This document shows positions 1-12,400 of a DNA stretch of 64,000 nt, one piece after another. Numbering within the stretch: the first letter of the stretch is position 1; each line of letters begins with the position of its first letter. Below the pieces are notes generated by a model, which ran no database searches, was not told where the DNA came from, and saw nothing but the letters and a program-made list of their open reading frames with translations. This stretch comes from Mytilisepta virgata. Taxonomy: Eukaryota; Mollusca; Bivalvia; Mytilida; Mytilidae. The position numbers and the translations under genes are program-made. The stretch spans positions 39,629,135 through 39,693,134 of the forward strand of contig CM051517.1 of assembly GCA_028015205.1 (NCBI GenBank), given 5' to 3'.

Positions 1-289
1 CAAAAATTTAATATTTTTATAATAATAAATTAAACAAATACAGCAATGTTCCAGATATAGTTAATTCTTAAGCAAATGCATATTGAGGACTACTTCACTC
101 TAGACTGGTCAGGGATTTCTACAAAAAAGTGTAAGCAAAAAGTCCAATAAATATGGTATGTAAATTATTTATTACAAGGTTACAAATGTTTATTCTTATT
201 TCTGTGACAACACACCATTTGTATATTCCTTGGTAATAAAACATTAAATTGTAATTTTGTAACACTAAATTTATCACATTAATACATAC

Positions 290-445
290 GATTAAATTCT
301 GGCTTTTCATTGGTCTTTATAGAGAGACTAGCTGGATATGACAATCTTATGTTCTTAGTCCCAGGTACAGAAATCATGCAAGTATAGAGTCCCTGAAGAT
401 CATAGTTCTGCACTTTTTTCAGATGAAGTTCTGGCTTTATCTCAC
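290..445 (-). CDS. MALT1-like exon 10: third Ig domain, C-terminal part (last exon in window)
   Basis: The exon is 156 bases, with acceptor ttgtatttttag and donor gtatgt. It encodes LHLKKVQNYDLQGLYTCMIS (F-strand cysteine about 394) and ends KTNEKPEFN plus one base, so the next exon must begin with two bases completing a codon. The paracaspase domain is expected in the exons beyond the left edge. Confidence 0.8.
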
Positions 446-3400
446 CTAAAAATACAAAAATGGGTCAAAGACACAAATGGCCGGGTTGCTGGGTGTTTAC
501 TGTAGTGGTGACAAAGGTCATTACAAGATCATATTGCACAATAGCAGTCATGAATATTTATATAAACAAAATCAGACACATTGTATGTTGGTGTACGAGC
601 ACAGAGGCAGCCATCAATTTAATTAGAAATAGGTGAAGTAAGCAATATTTGATTTGATTACATGTTGATAAACACTTGTTTGGAAAAATGGGAAATAATT
701 CCTAAAATAATTCCATAAAGTGAGGTGCACATCTTCAATATGTATTAAAAGATTCTGTGAAGTTTCAATGACGCGGGTGAAAAACTGTAGGAGGAGTTGA
801 TTTGGCAAAATAGGTACCCTCTATTGAAGATGTCAATAAAAAACGACTAAGTTCCACAGTTTGGAAAAATGGGAAATAATTCCTGAAATAATTTCATAAA
901 GTGAGGTGCACATCTTCAATATATATAGAAACATTCTATGAAGTTTCAAGGATGTGGGTGAAAAACTGTAGGAGGAGTTGATTTCACAAAATAGGTACCC
1001 TCTATTGAAGATGTCAATAAAAAACGACTATGTTCCAAAGTTTGGGAAAAATGGTAAAAAATTCCTGAAATAATTCCATAAATTGAGGTGCACATCTTCA
1101 ATATATATAGAAACATTCTATGAAGTTTCAAGGATGTGGGTGAAAAACTGTAGGAGGAGTTGATTTCACAAAATAGGTACCCTCTATTGAAGATGTCAAT
1201 AAAAAACGACCGAGTTCCAAAGTTTGGGAAAATGGGAAATAATTCCTGAAATAATTCCATAAAGTGAGGTGCACATCTTCAATATATATAGAAACATTCT
1301 ATGAAGTTTCAAGGATGTAGGTGAAAAACTGTAGGAGGAGTTGATTTCACAAAATAGGTACCCTCCATTGAAGATGTCAATAAAAAACGACTAAGTTCCA
1401 CAGTTTGGGAAAATGGGTAATAATTCCTGAAATAATTCCATAAAGTGAGGTGCACATCTTCAATATATATAGAAACATTCTATGAAGTTTCAAGGATGTG
1501 GGTGAAAAACTGTAGGAGGAGTTGATTTCACAAAATAGGTACCCTCTATTGAAGATGTCAATAAAAAACGACTAAGTTCCACAGTTTGGAAAAATGGGAA
1601 ATAATTCCTGAAATAATTCCATAAAGTCAGGTGCACATCTTCAATATATATAGAAACATTCTATGAAGTTTCAAGGATGTGGGTGAAAAACTGTAGGAGG
1701 AGTTGATTTCACAAAATAGGTACCCTCTACTGAAGATGTCAATAAAAAATGGGTCAAAGACACAAATGGCCGGGTTGCTGGGTGTTTATTGTAATGGTGA
1801 CAAAGGTGATTACAAGATCATATTGCACATGGGAAATAATTCTTGAAATAATTCCATAAAGTGAGGTGCACATCTTCAATATATATAGAAACATTCTATG
1901 AAGTTTCAAGGATGTGGGTGAAAAACTGTAGGAGGAGTTGATTTCACAAAATAGGTACCCTCTATTGAAGATGTCAATAAAAAACGACTAAGTTCCAATG
2001 TTTGGAAAAATGGGAAATAATTCCTGAAATAATTCCATAAAGTGAGGTGCACATCTTCAATATATATAGAAACAATCTATGAAGTTTCAAGGATGTGGGT
2101 GAAAAACTGTAGGAGGAGTTGATTTCACAAAATAGGTACCCTCTATTGAAGATGTCAATAAAAAAACGACTAGTTCCAAAGTTTGGAAAAATGGGAAATA
2201 ATTCCTGAAATAACTCCATAAAGTGAGGTGCACATCTTCAATATATATAGAAACATTCTATGAAGTTTCAAGGATGTGGGTGAAAAACTGTAGGAGGAGT
2301 TGATTTCACAAAATAGGTACCCTCTATTGAAGATGTCAATAAAAAAACAACTAAGTTCCAAAGTTTGGAAAAATGGGAAATAATTCCTGAAATAACTCCA
2401 TAAAGTGAGGTGCACATCTTCAATATATATAGAAACATTCTATGAAGTTTCAAGGATGTGGGTGAAAAACTGTAGGAGGAGTTGATTTCACAAAATAGGT
2501 ACCCTCTATTGAAGATGTCAATAAAAAACGACTAAGTTCCAAGGTTTGGAAAAATGGGAAATAATTCCTGAAATAATTCCATAAAGTGAGGTGCACATCT
2601 TCAATATATATAGAAACATTCTATGAAGTTTCAAGGATGTGGGTGAAAAATTGTAGGAGGAGTTGATTTCACAAAATAGGTACCCTCTATTGAAGATGTC
2701 AATAAAAAAACAACTAAGTTCCAAAGTTTGGAAAAATGGGAAATAATTCCTGAAATAACTCCATAAAGTGAGGTGCACATCTTCAATATATATAGAAACA
2801 TTCTATGAAGTTTCAAGGATGTGGGTGAAAAACTGTAGGAGGAGTTGATTTCACAAAATAGGTACCCTCTATTGAAGATGTCAATAAAAAACGACTAAGT
2901 TCCAAAGTTTGGAAAAATGGGAAATAATTCCTGAAATAATTCCATAAAGTGAGGTGCACATCTTCAATATATATAGAAACATTCTATGAAGTTTCAAGGT
3001 TGTGGGTGAAAAACTGTAGGAGGAGTTGATTTCACAAAATAGGTACCCATTTTCCCCGCCCGCCCGCCGCCGCCGCCCGCCGCCCGCCGCCCGCCGCCGC
3101 CCGCCGCCCGCCCGCCGCCCGCCCGACATTCACCATACTATAACCCGGATTTGCACTCTGTGCAACCCGGCCAAAAACGACTAAGTTCCACAGTTTGGGA
3201 AAATGGGAAATAATTCCTGAAATAATTCCATAAAGTGAGGTGCACATCTTCAATATATATAGAAACATTCTATGAAGTTTCAAGGATGTGGGTGAAAAAC
3301 TGTAGGAGGAGTTGATTTCACAAAATAGGTACCCTCTATTGAAGATGTCAATAAAAAACGACTAAGTTCCACAGTTTGGAAAAATGGGAAATAATTCCTG

Positions 3401-6400
3401 AAATAATTCCATAAAGTGAGGTGCACATCTTCAATATATATAGAAACATTCTATAAAGTTTCAAGGATGTGGGTGAAAAACTGTAGGAGGAGTTGATTTC
3501 ACAAAATAGGTACCCTCTATTGAAGATGTCAATAAAAAACGACTAAGTTCCACAGTTTGGAAAAATGGGAAATAATTCCTGAAATAATTCCTTAAAGTCA
3601 GGTGCACATCTTCAATATATATAGAAACATTCTATGAAGTTTCAAGGATGTGGGTGAAAAACTGTAGGAGGAGTTGATTTCACAAAATAGGTACCCATTT
3701 TCCCCGCCCACCCGCCGCCCGCCGCCGCCCGCCGCCAGCCCGCCCGACATTCACCATACTATAACCCGGATTTGCACTCTGTGCAACCCGGCCAAAAATT
3801 ACATTTCTTTAAATTTTTGTAACAACTCTGCAAGATAAAAGATGAGATAAGCCGAATTAAAAACTCTTCCTAAATCCTGAAAACTATTATAAAATTTGTG
3901 AATAAAACATCATATTAACCTATTCCAAATACACTTCAACCTATTAAAGTACTAAAATTATTCTGTTTGCCTCCATGTTTTAAACTTTCCTGGGAGGTGG
4001 ACTAAAGAGATTTTCTCAATGAAACAATTTTCATCTTTTTTTTCTTGTTCCAACCTGAAGAAATAAAATAAAATTCAACCCTTTGATTGGCCAATCAAAC
4101 TTGATTTTACAAATATGGAGATAACTTTGTATTTGTTTTATTGTATTTAAGAAACAATCCCACATAATTGTTAAATAATACAAAAGGAATCAAAATGCTG
4201 GAAAGAAGTGGTGGAAAGATTGCAACTGTAGTTGTGTATAATTTCAAATTGAATTTTATCACAGATGTGTTCTTTGTTATGTGAGATCAATTACAGTGAA
4301 TGTATTCCTTTTTTTCCTGAAATATTGAGGGTACTTCTTCAAAATCAACAAAAGTCACTCATACATGAAATTTAAGTCCAGATCCAGAGGAAAGTGTCAG
4401 GTTGGCATGTGCCCACTAAGAATTATCTATTGACCTGATATGGTGGGCTTAGTCATAACGGTAGCTATGAAATTGACTTACCACGAAAATGTGATGCAGG
4501 TCACTCAACCATGAAATTGAGGTCAAGGTCAAAAGGTAGGTTTCAGACTGAAACGTACCCACCAAAAACTATCTATTGACCAAATATGGTTGGTCAAGGT
4601 ATTATAGTTGCTGAGACCACGAAAATATGACAAAGTCACTAAAGCATGAAATTGATGTCAAAGTCCCAAGGCAAGTGTCAGACTGGCATGCATATACCCA
4701 TTAAGAACTAACTATAGACCAAATACGGTAGGCCTAGATATTCCAGTTGCTAAGACATGGATTTAACCACCAAACTTAGATGGAGATTTTACATTTATGT
4801 TTATGAAGTCATTGAACCATGAAAACAAGGTCATGGTCACCAAACTTTATATGATAAGGTATCTGTCGACCAAAAATCTTAATTGTAGGCATTATGTGTG
4901 CAAAGTTATTAAAGTTTTTCAAAAGTTTACACTGTCATCGCCGCCCAAAAGCAATACCTATATCTCGTCTTCACGACTTTTCACTGCAGACGAGACAAAA
5001 ATTGTATTCAACAAACATTTTTTTATTTCAGAAAAAAAATATAATTGAGAGTAATTTTTGATTCCTGCCACAGTTTGTCTTGAACATTGTACAGAATAAA
5101 AACAAACAAAATAAAGTAAAACTAGCAAATCCTACAAATGAATGTACGAAAAAAATATTATCCACACTAAATTTGCAACAGAAACTAAAGAAAATCACCA
5201 CAAGGATTATCAAGGATGACAACCCTTCGAACTTTCTTGTGACCAACACTTTCTGTTGTTAAATCTTAATTTTAATTCACATGACATAAAAGTAATTTAC
5301 GTTAAAGATATCTGAGCTTTTATTATGCTTAAATATAATTACTGTACACCTTATGACATGTCAACAATTTCCAAAGTTCAATATTGAGGTCAATGACAAT
5401 CAATCAGGCATTTTGCACACCTTTCTGCTTTCAAATTAAAAAAAAAACCATTACAAGGTATGTATTGGATGATCTAACAATTCACAATCATAAACCTGAG
5501 AAGATTAGAAACAACTTGGTAGATTTAACTCGGCAAAACTTGAAGATTTCCACACTGATGCCATTTTTTGCATATGTCAAAATCATCAAATTTGTAAATA
5601 CGAAATTAGTTTTGACAATGAATTAATTTTAAAAGTAAAGTTCCCAACAACGAATACGGGGAGCTGTCTCTGGTAGATTCGTTCTGATAGATAAATTTGT
5701 CTGCCGTCTGCATTGACTTTATTTTAATTCTTTGGTAATTTCCGTAAATGATAAGGTTTTATGTAAGTCAAAAATATTAGTTCAGATCTTATCAACATGA
5801 ATAAAGTACTCGTAATTTAAAAAATGCTGCCATCATTGGAACTACATTTTTATCTACTAATGTTCGATGGTATCGAATTGGCCACACTTTCGGGTTTGGG
5901 AGTTTTGGAGGCCGATGCCATAGGAACGATTTGCAATCTTTCCAAAAACTATTACTTTTTTTTATATTTTATTTCTTTCTCAATAGTCAGGATTTTACGG
6001 TCCCGCTAAAATCACCACCTGACTATAGTGTTTAGGGAGAGACATAATTTAAATGTAAGGTGTGATAAAATATATTACTTTATTGCTTTTCTTCCTCTCA
6101 GCCTAATGTTTTATATGAAAATTCAAGCTAGCATTGAATGATATACACAGCTCAAGCAAAAACAACCAGTATAAGGCAAAAAAATATTTATCTGTTTAGG
6201 GCTACAACAGGTAGGTAGGTAGATTTTTTTGTGACATGATTTATTAAATTTATTGGCAACTTTAACATCGTTTTTGACACGAGTGCAGTTAAATTAGGGT
6301 CGGTCAGGTGTAAACAGACATACATGTATATTTTTTTTGGCCTAATAAGGTTTTAAGAAAAAACATTTTAATGCCTACCCTGGTAACTACTGATCCTATT

Positions 6401-9400
6401 TTCTAGGAGCATGTTACCTGAAGCACAGGACATTGTTTTTATTTTTGCCTCATAAAACTACAAAATAAAAGTAATCACTGCATTTTTTGGAGAACTTTCT
6501 CACATAAGATACTGTGTATTTTTCCAAACAGCAAGTTTTTGGGAAAATGTCAAACGTTTCTTTAGAATGAAAGTAAAAAGTATTACACTACCTATTGCTT
6601 CTGATATTCGTATTCCACTGCTGAAATGTCAAAAATATTTTACGAGAGCTGATTTTTGTATCATATATGACTTTGCCACAAGCAAATGTGACATTGCAGA
6701 AAATGTGCTAGTTCTGTTTCCATAAGTCTGATCCATGTTGACTTTTAGGACTTAATTGTTGTTTTGGTAATGGAGTCTAGAGTTTTTCATCAAGAAATCA
6801 GTTGCCAACATATGTGAGACACACAGTAGACAGATTAACATTTTCTACAAATATACCTTCAATAGGTACTCCATCTCTATACCATTGATAGACTAATGGT
6901 CTGCTACACCTTGCTTCACAACTAAACAAACATTCTCCACCATAGTCAATAATGACTGTCTTAGGATTGGATATAATCTCTATTTCTATAACAATAATTG
7001 TAGAAACAAACTGAAGTAACATTCAATTCATAATGATATATGTACAGTGGAACCTTAGAAATTGGCTGGTTTTCATAGGTCTCGGTCTGGAGAGGTTCCG
7101 TACTGTACTGAAATACGACCCTTACGTAAAAAAATTGAATTATTCTTTAATATATATTTATACTAATAGAAATTTAAATGTAGCATTAAGTCAATAACAG
7201 AGGCAACTGTCTCGAAAAAATTTATATTGACTTTGAAGCCCGCGGAAAACAACAAACTAAAATAATTATTTGCATTATTGAATAAAACAATAACTGTCTT
7301 TTGATGAGGTAAATGTGTGGAGTTACTGACTTTTGAAAAACTGTTATTCAACTTGCCCGTTGGGCTCAGTGAATAACATTTTTTTCAAAAGTCAATAACT
7401 CCACATATCTACCTCATCAAAAAACAGTAATTGTATAATATCGAAAGTTATGAAAATTACATATTTACAACAATTGCATTGTTTTTCTTTAACTGTTACT
7501 AAATCTTATTCTTTAAGATTTGTGGTTATGTTTTGGTAGAAAGGGAAGTTCAAGTCTATTATTAAACGAAATTTTTATTGTACCCATCAATGTGGCTTTG
7601 TTTAAAGTATGCCACGCAATAAAAGAAGAAAGAGAGTTAGGTCGGCTTATAAAGGTGTATTTGACAGGAATATAATTATGTTTTGGACCAAAATTTAACT
7701 CCAGAATTCGGAATTCAGAGAAACTGGTTCATGGTGGACGTTTTTACTTTAATAAATATATAGGCTGAAATTTCACACCAAAAGAAAGAGTTCAGTTTGC
7801 GGAGTAATCCGGTTTCAGAGGGACTGGTTTAGAGAGTTCCACTGTATAACATTATTATAATGTATCATCAGGGATCATTCAATAATAAACATTAAAATTT
7901 AAAAAAAAAAAAAACACAAAAATTTAAAATACTGCTGCTTCAATGGACTTTTAAATTAAATGTGGCATTGCAAAACAGATATATTTGTGTTCATTGACCT
8001 GTGCCTAATTAACATAACTTTTAAGTAGATAGAGGTGAACTAGTTATTAATGTACACCACTTAAATGAGGATATTTCTTCCAAAAAATTACAGCAAATCC
8101 TTAATAGATAAAAAAAATGTTTGGTTTAGACAGCTGTTTGGCTTAATAACTGATGATTTTTTTTTCTGAATTCAAAAGAATGCAAAATTTACTAACCTGT
8201 TGGTCCAATAGGATCAATTGTTGGTATATCTCCTGAAAAATCTGTCAATAAGATATATTTTTATTTAAGACACTATTATCAATATTTTTATAAGTTAAAC
8301 TCAGAACAAATTGATTAAACTGAAATCATTATGTGGTTTGTTTATATCTCATGATAAAGTTTAAACTCAGAACAAATTGATTTAAGTAAACGGAAATAAT
8401 TATGTGGTTTGTTTATATCTCATGATAAATGTATCTAATTTGAACTGACAATGTGTATGTTTAGTCTATGAAACATTAAAAATATTATTTTCTTTTCTTT
8501 TTAGTATGAAATAATCGCATATTACCATTTCCTTGGACACCTCCACTGTTAACTGTCACATTTACAATATTACTCATGGCCTCTCCAAACTGGTTCTTGG
8601 CTCTACATTCATAAGCTCCCATATGTGCTTTATATGCAGCTCTTACCTGATACAAATGTGGAAAAATATTTTTACACTTTTACTCATATATATGAAAGAT
8701 TATAACTATCATATTCTTTTAAGTCGGATCCTGCATTTTGTAAATTGTGAATTCTGTATTAAGAGTTCCTTTTAAACATTAAAGAAATCTATGAAATTAA
8801 ATATACTTCTCTTTTCAACTTTCTTTTAATGGTCATTTGAATGAATGTTATATAATAATATTCAAGATTATAACCTACAACTGCAAAATTTCCTTAAAAT
8901 TAACTTAATCTTGAAAATGTGACAAAGTCAGTCAAGCATGAAATTGCAGTCAAGGTCCAGAGACAGGTGTCAGACTGCAATGTACCTTCTAAGAATTATC
9001 TATTGACCAGGCATGGTGGGCTTAGGTACTATAGTTGCTAAGAAATGGTCTTAATCACGAAAATGTGACACAGGTCACTCAACCATGAAATTGAGGTCAA
9101 GGTCAAAGGCATGTACCAGACTGAATGTACCGACCAAGAACTATCTATTGACCAAATATGGTGGGTCTAGGTATTATAGTTGCTTAGACCATGCAAGTTT
9201 GAAGTCACTAAAGCATGAAATTTACGTCAAAGTCCCAAGCCAGGTGTTGTTTCTTGTAGATTCGTTTTGATAGATAAATTCATCCGCCGTCTGCGCCGAC
9301 TTCATTTTAATTCCTTGGTAATTTCAGTAAACAATAAAGTTTTATGTAAGTTAAAAATATTAGTTCAGATATTATCAACACGATCAACGAGAATAAAGTA

Positions 9401-12400
9401 CTCGTAATTTTAAAAATGCTGTCATCATTGGAACTACATTTTATGTACTAATGTCTGATGGTATCCAAGAGGTCACAATTTCAGTTGGAGGCCGATGCCA
9501 TAGGAACGATTTGCAATCCTTCAAATAAAATCACCATAGCCAATTGTTATGAGTTAGAGTGATAAGTTTACATGTTCAGTTTTCAACAGTAACATATACA
9601 TGTACATACCTCATAAAATGATTGATCTGATCTTTGGGTGATTTCATGATTATGATACCAATCATATATAACGGGGTATTTACTGAGAACTTTACAGTTC
9701 AACATAAAACCTTCTCCCATCTGTACTGTTATATTCCTAGGTTGAATTTCAAAAGATGGCAGTGAATCTGTAATATATAATTGACAATCATTGAAAGATC
9801 ACATTGATTGATTAAATATTGTTTAACGCCGAGTTGGCGATATTACAGCCAATATCACGGCGAAAAGATCACATTGAAGAACTGCACATAAACATGTAAT
9901 ATTTTCCAACAATTCCAAAACAACAAGTTCCACTCTTTCAAAGAGGCCATTCAATACAAATATACTGAACCGCAAAAGAAACGTCGCACAAAATGACATG
10001 TTCACATACATTTATTTCAAAGTGACATTTATATATTTTAAATTAATTTTTACAAAATTTAATGAATGATTTACAGTCTTTTGGTTACAATGTTCACAAA
10101 AACGTCACAATTGTCGCAACGTCACATGTTTTCAATGCTGTGCTCCCACGTCCGTTAATAACGTGTATGTCCTCCACCGGCACCAATTACTGCGGCACAT
10201 CTTCGGTACATGGAGTTGATGAGCCGATTAATAAACGCCATCGGAATACGTGCCCATACTCTCTGAAACGCTTGTGAAAGTTCAGCTTCAGTTGTCGGAC
10301 TTGGCTGCTCATTATTCAACCGTCTTTGAACTTCGTCCCATAAATGTTCAATAGGGTTTAAATCTGGACTCAAAGCCGGCCAATCCATAACATTAATGTT
10401 ATTCTGCTGTAGGAAGTCTCTTGTGGCTCTTGCGGTATGCGCACGTGCATTGTCCTGTTGGAAAGTCTTGTTTTGATGACGTGCGAAATGGGGCTGAACA
10501 TGGGGTGTCAAGACTTGGTCGATGTAACGGGCAGCTGTTACGCCATTTCCTCTGCCTGGGCCAAGGTTCTGAAAGATGACTGGACCAAGTTTAACGTTAA
10601 GGCCGATTCCACCCCATACCATGATGCTAGGTCCTCCCCATGCGTCTGTTTCCAGAATGCAGCTGTCTTCGTAATGTTCCCCGCGTCTTCTCCACACTCT
10701 GGTTCTGCCATCGGCTGTTGAAATGCAGTAACGGCTTTCGTCAGAGAAGATGATGTTACGCCATTGTCGATTTCGCCAATTCTGTCGCTGAGTGGCCCAC
10801 TGAAGACGAGCTTGACAGTGTCGAGGAGTAAGAATAGGTCCTCTTGCTGGACGGCGACATCTCATGTTTCTAGCAGCTAATCGCCGACGAACCGTATCAT
10901 CACTTATGGGTCGTCCATGTGTTCCAACAGTGTTTCTGGCAGTTTCGGCAGCTGGGGTGAACCGATTCATCAAATGGTGATGAACAATGCCTCTATTCTG
11001 TCTAGGGGTAGTGACTTGGGGTCCACCACTCCGTGGACGGTCATTTGTGCTGTTTGTTGCATTGTACCGTGTCCGTAGACGTTCAATTGTTCGAACAGCA
11101 CAGTTGAAGTCGTTGGTAATAACTCTGGCAGATTGCCCAGCATCCAATCGACCAATGGCCTGTTCTCTCTGTTGTGGAGTCAGGCGTGGCATAGCTTCTG
11201 TGTCAACACTGATAATAACACTCTTTAATTTTCTCCGGCCTTTTATACCCATAAAGGAGCATCAATTTCACGAACATTTAAGATTTAAGAAAAATTACCG
11301 CCAAGTGTGTCCCACGAGCGGTTTTAGGTACGGTCGCTCTACGATATCAACTGAAAATTATTCAACCGAAAATTTAATTCACAGGTAATTTAATCTTACC
11401 TGGTGATGTAATCGTAATACTGATTATATAAAAATCATTAATATTTATTTTGAATTTTGCTAACATTTTGAAAAAGCGACGTTTCTTTTGCGGTTCAGTA
11501 TATAATACATGTATGCAAAGAATTGTATACAATGTGCTGTTTTGCAAAGAAATACAAATAGAGGCATTCAGAGAATTTTACTTCATTTTTATAAAATGTG
11601 ATACATATTACTTCCCTTCTTCATGTTCTTAGCTACCACAAAGATACTGAAAAATATGGTAAAATACTTTTTATCAACTATTTACAGTGTTTCTATGCTA
11701 TATGCTAAGTATACATGCAAATGTAAAATGTAGTTCATCTATAAAGTTGTATTTGATGGCCACAAAAGCTATGTCAAGATAAATCTAGTTATCATTATTA
11801 TTTTTTATTTCAGATATTCTTCTGAGTGAACATATGTTCTTCAGTTTTTCATATCACTAAATATAAGAAAGGAAACTAAATAATATTACCTGGTGGTGGT
11901 GGTTCACGTCGATGGTTCCCTAAAGCAAAAATAATCAGTTGTTAGTAATAAAGGCAGAATTAGGCATCATCTAGGAAAGAAGAATCAATACAAAAAATAT
12001 CTAAAGGTAAATTTTGGAAAGCTTGAATAATAATCAAACAGGTCATATGTAAATCAATGACATGTTATCCACAAGAAAAAGATAAGCTGTATGTACTGAA
12101 AGACTTTAAATGTTTATGTAACATTACATGTAAACATAATACACGTAGAAGTGCATGTGATATATTTATTTAGGACATGTGGCTAATTTTTGTCGAATTT
12201 TTGAGATAAGATTTCCAGTGTAGTATGGACTGTTGCATCATTGTTGAAGATCACTAGATCACCCCTTCCTGTAATCAGACTATTCTTGTTCTCAAACCTA
12301 CGGAATATTGTCTCACTGATACTAACCCCTTATCCCTACATTTTTTTAATTACTGAGGAATTCAAACTCAAACTCAGTTCAATGTTAATATTTAGGTGTG

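Noticed and set aside
946..3283. A series of 80-100 codon minus-strand frames with near-identical peptides across the family A array
   Set aside because: The unit is about 181 bases, not a multiple of three, so the frame is not kept from unit to unit, and the frames simply restart in each copy. Treated as repeat-derived.
10437..11388. Plus-strand open frames of 94 and 133 codons
   Set aside because: They lie opposite the intact Tc1 transposase and are antisense shadows of its more CG-rich coding sequence.
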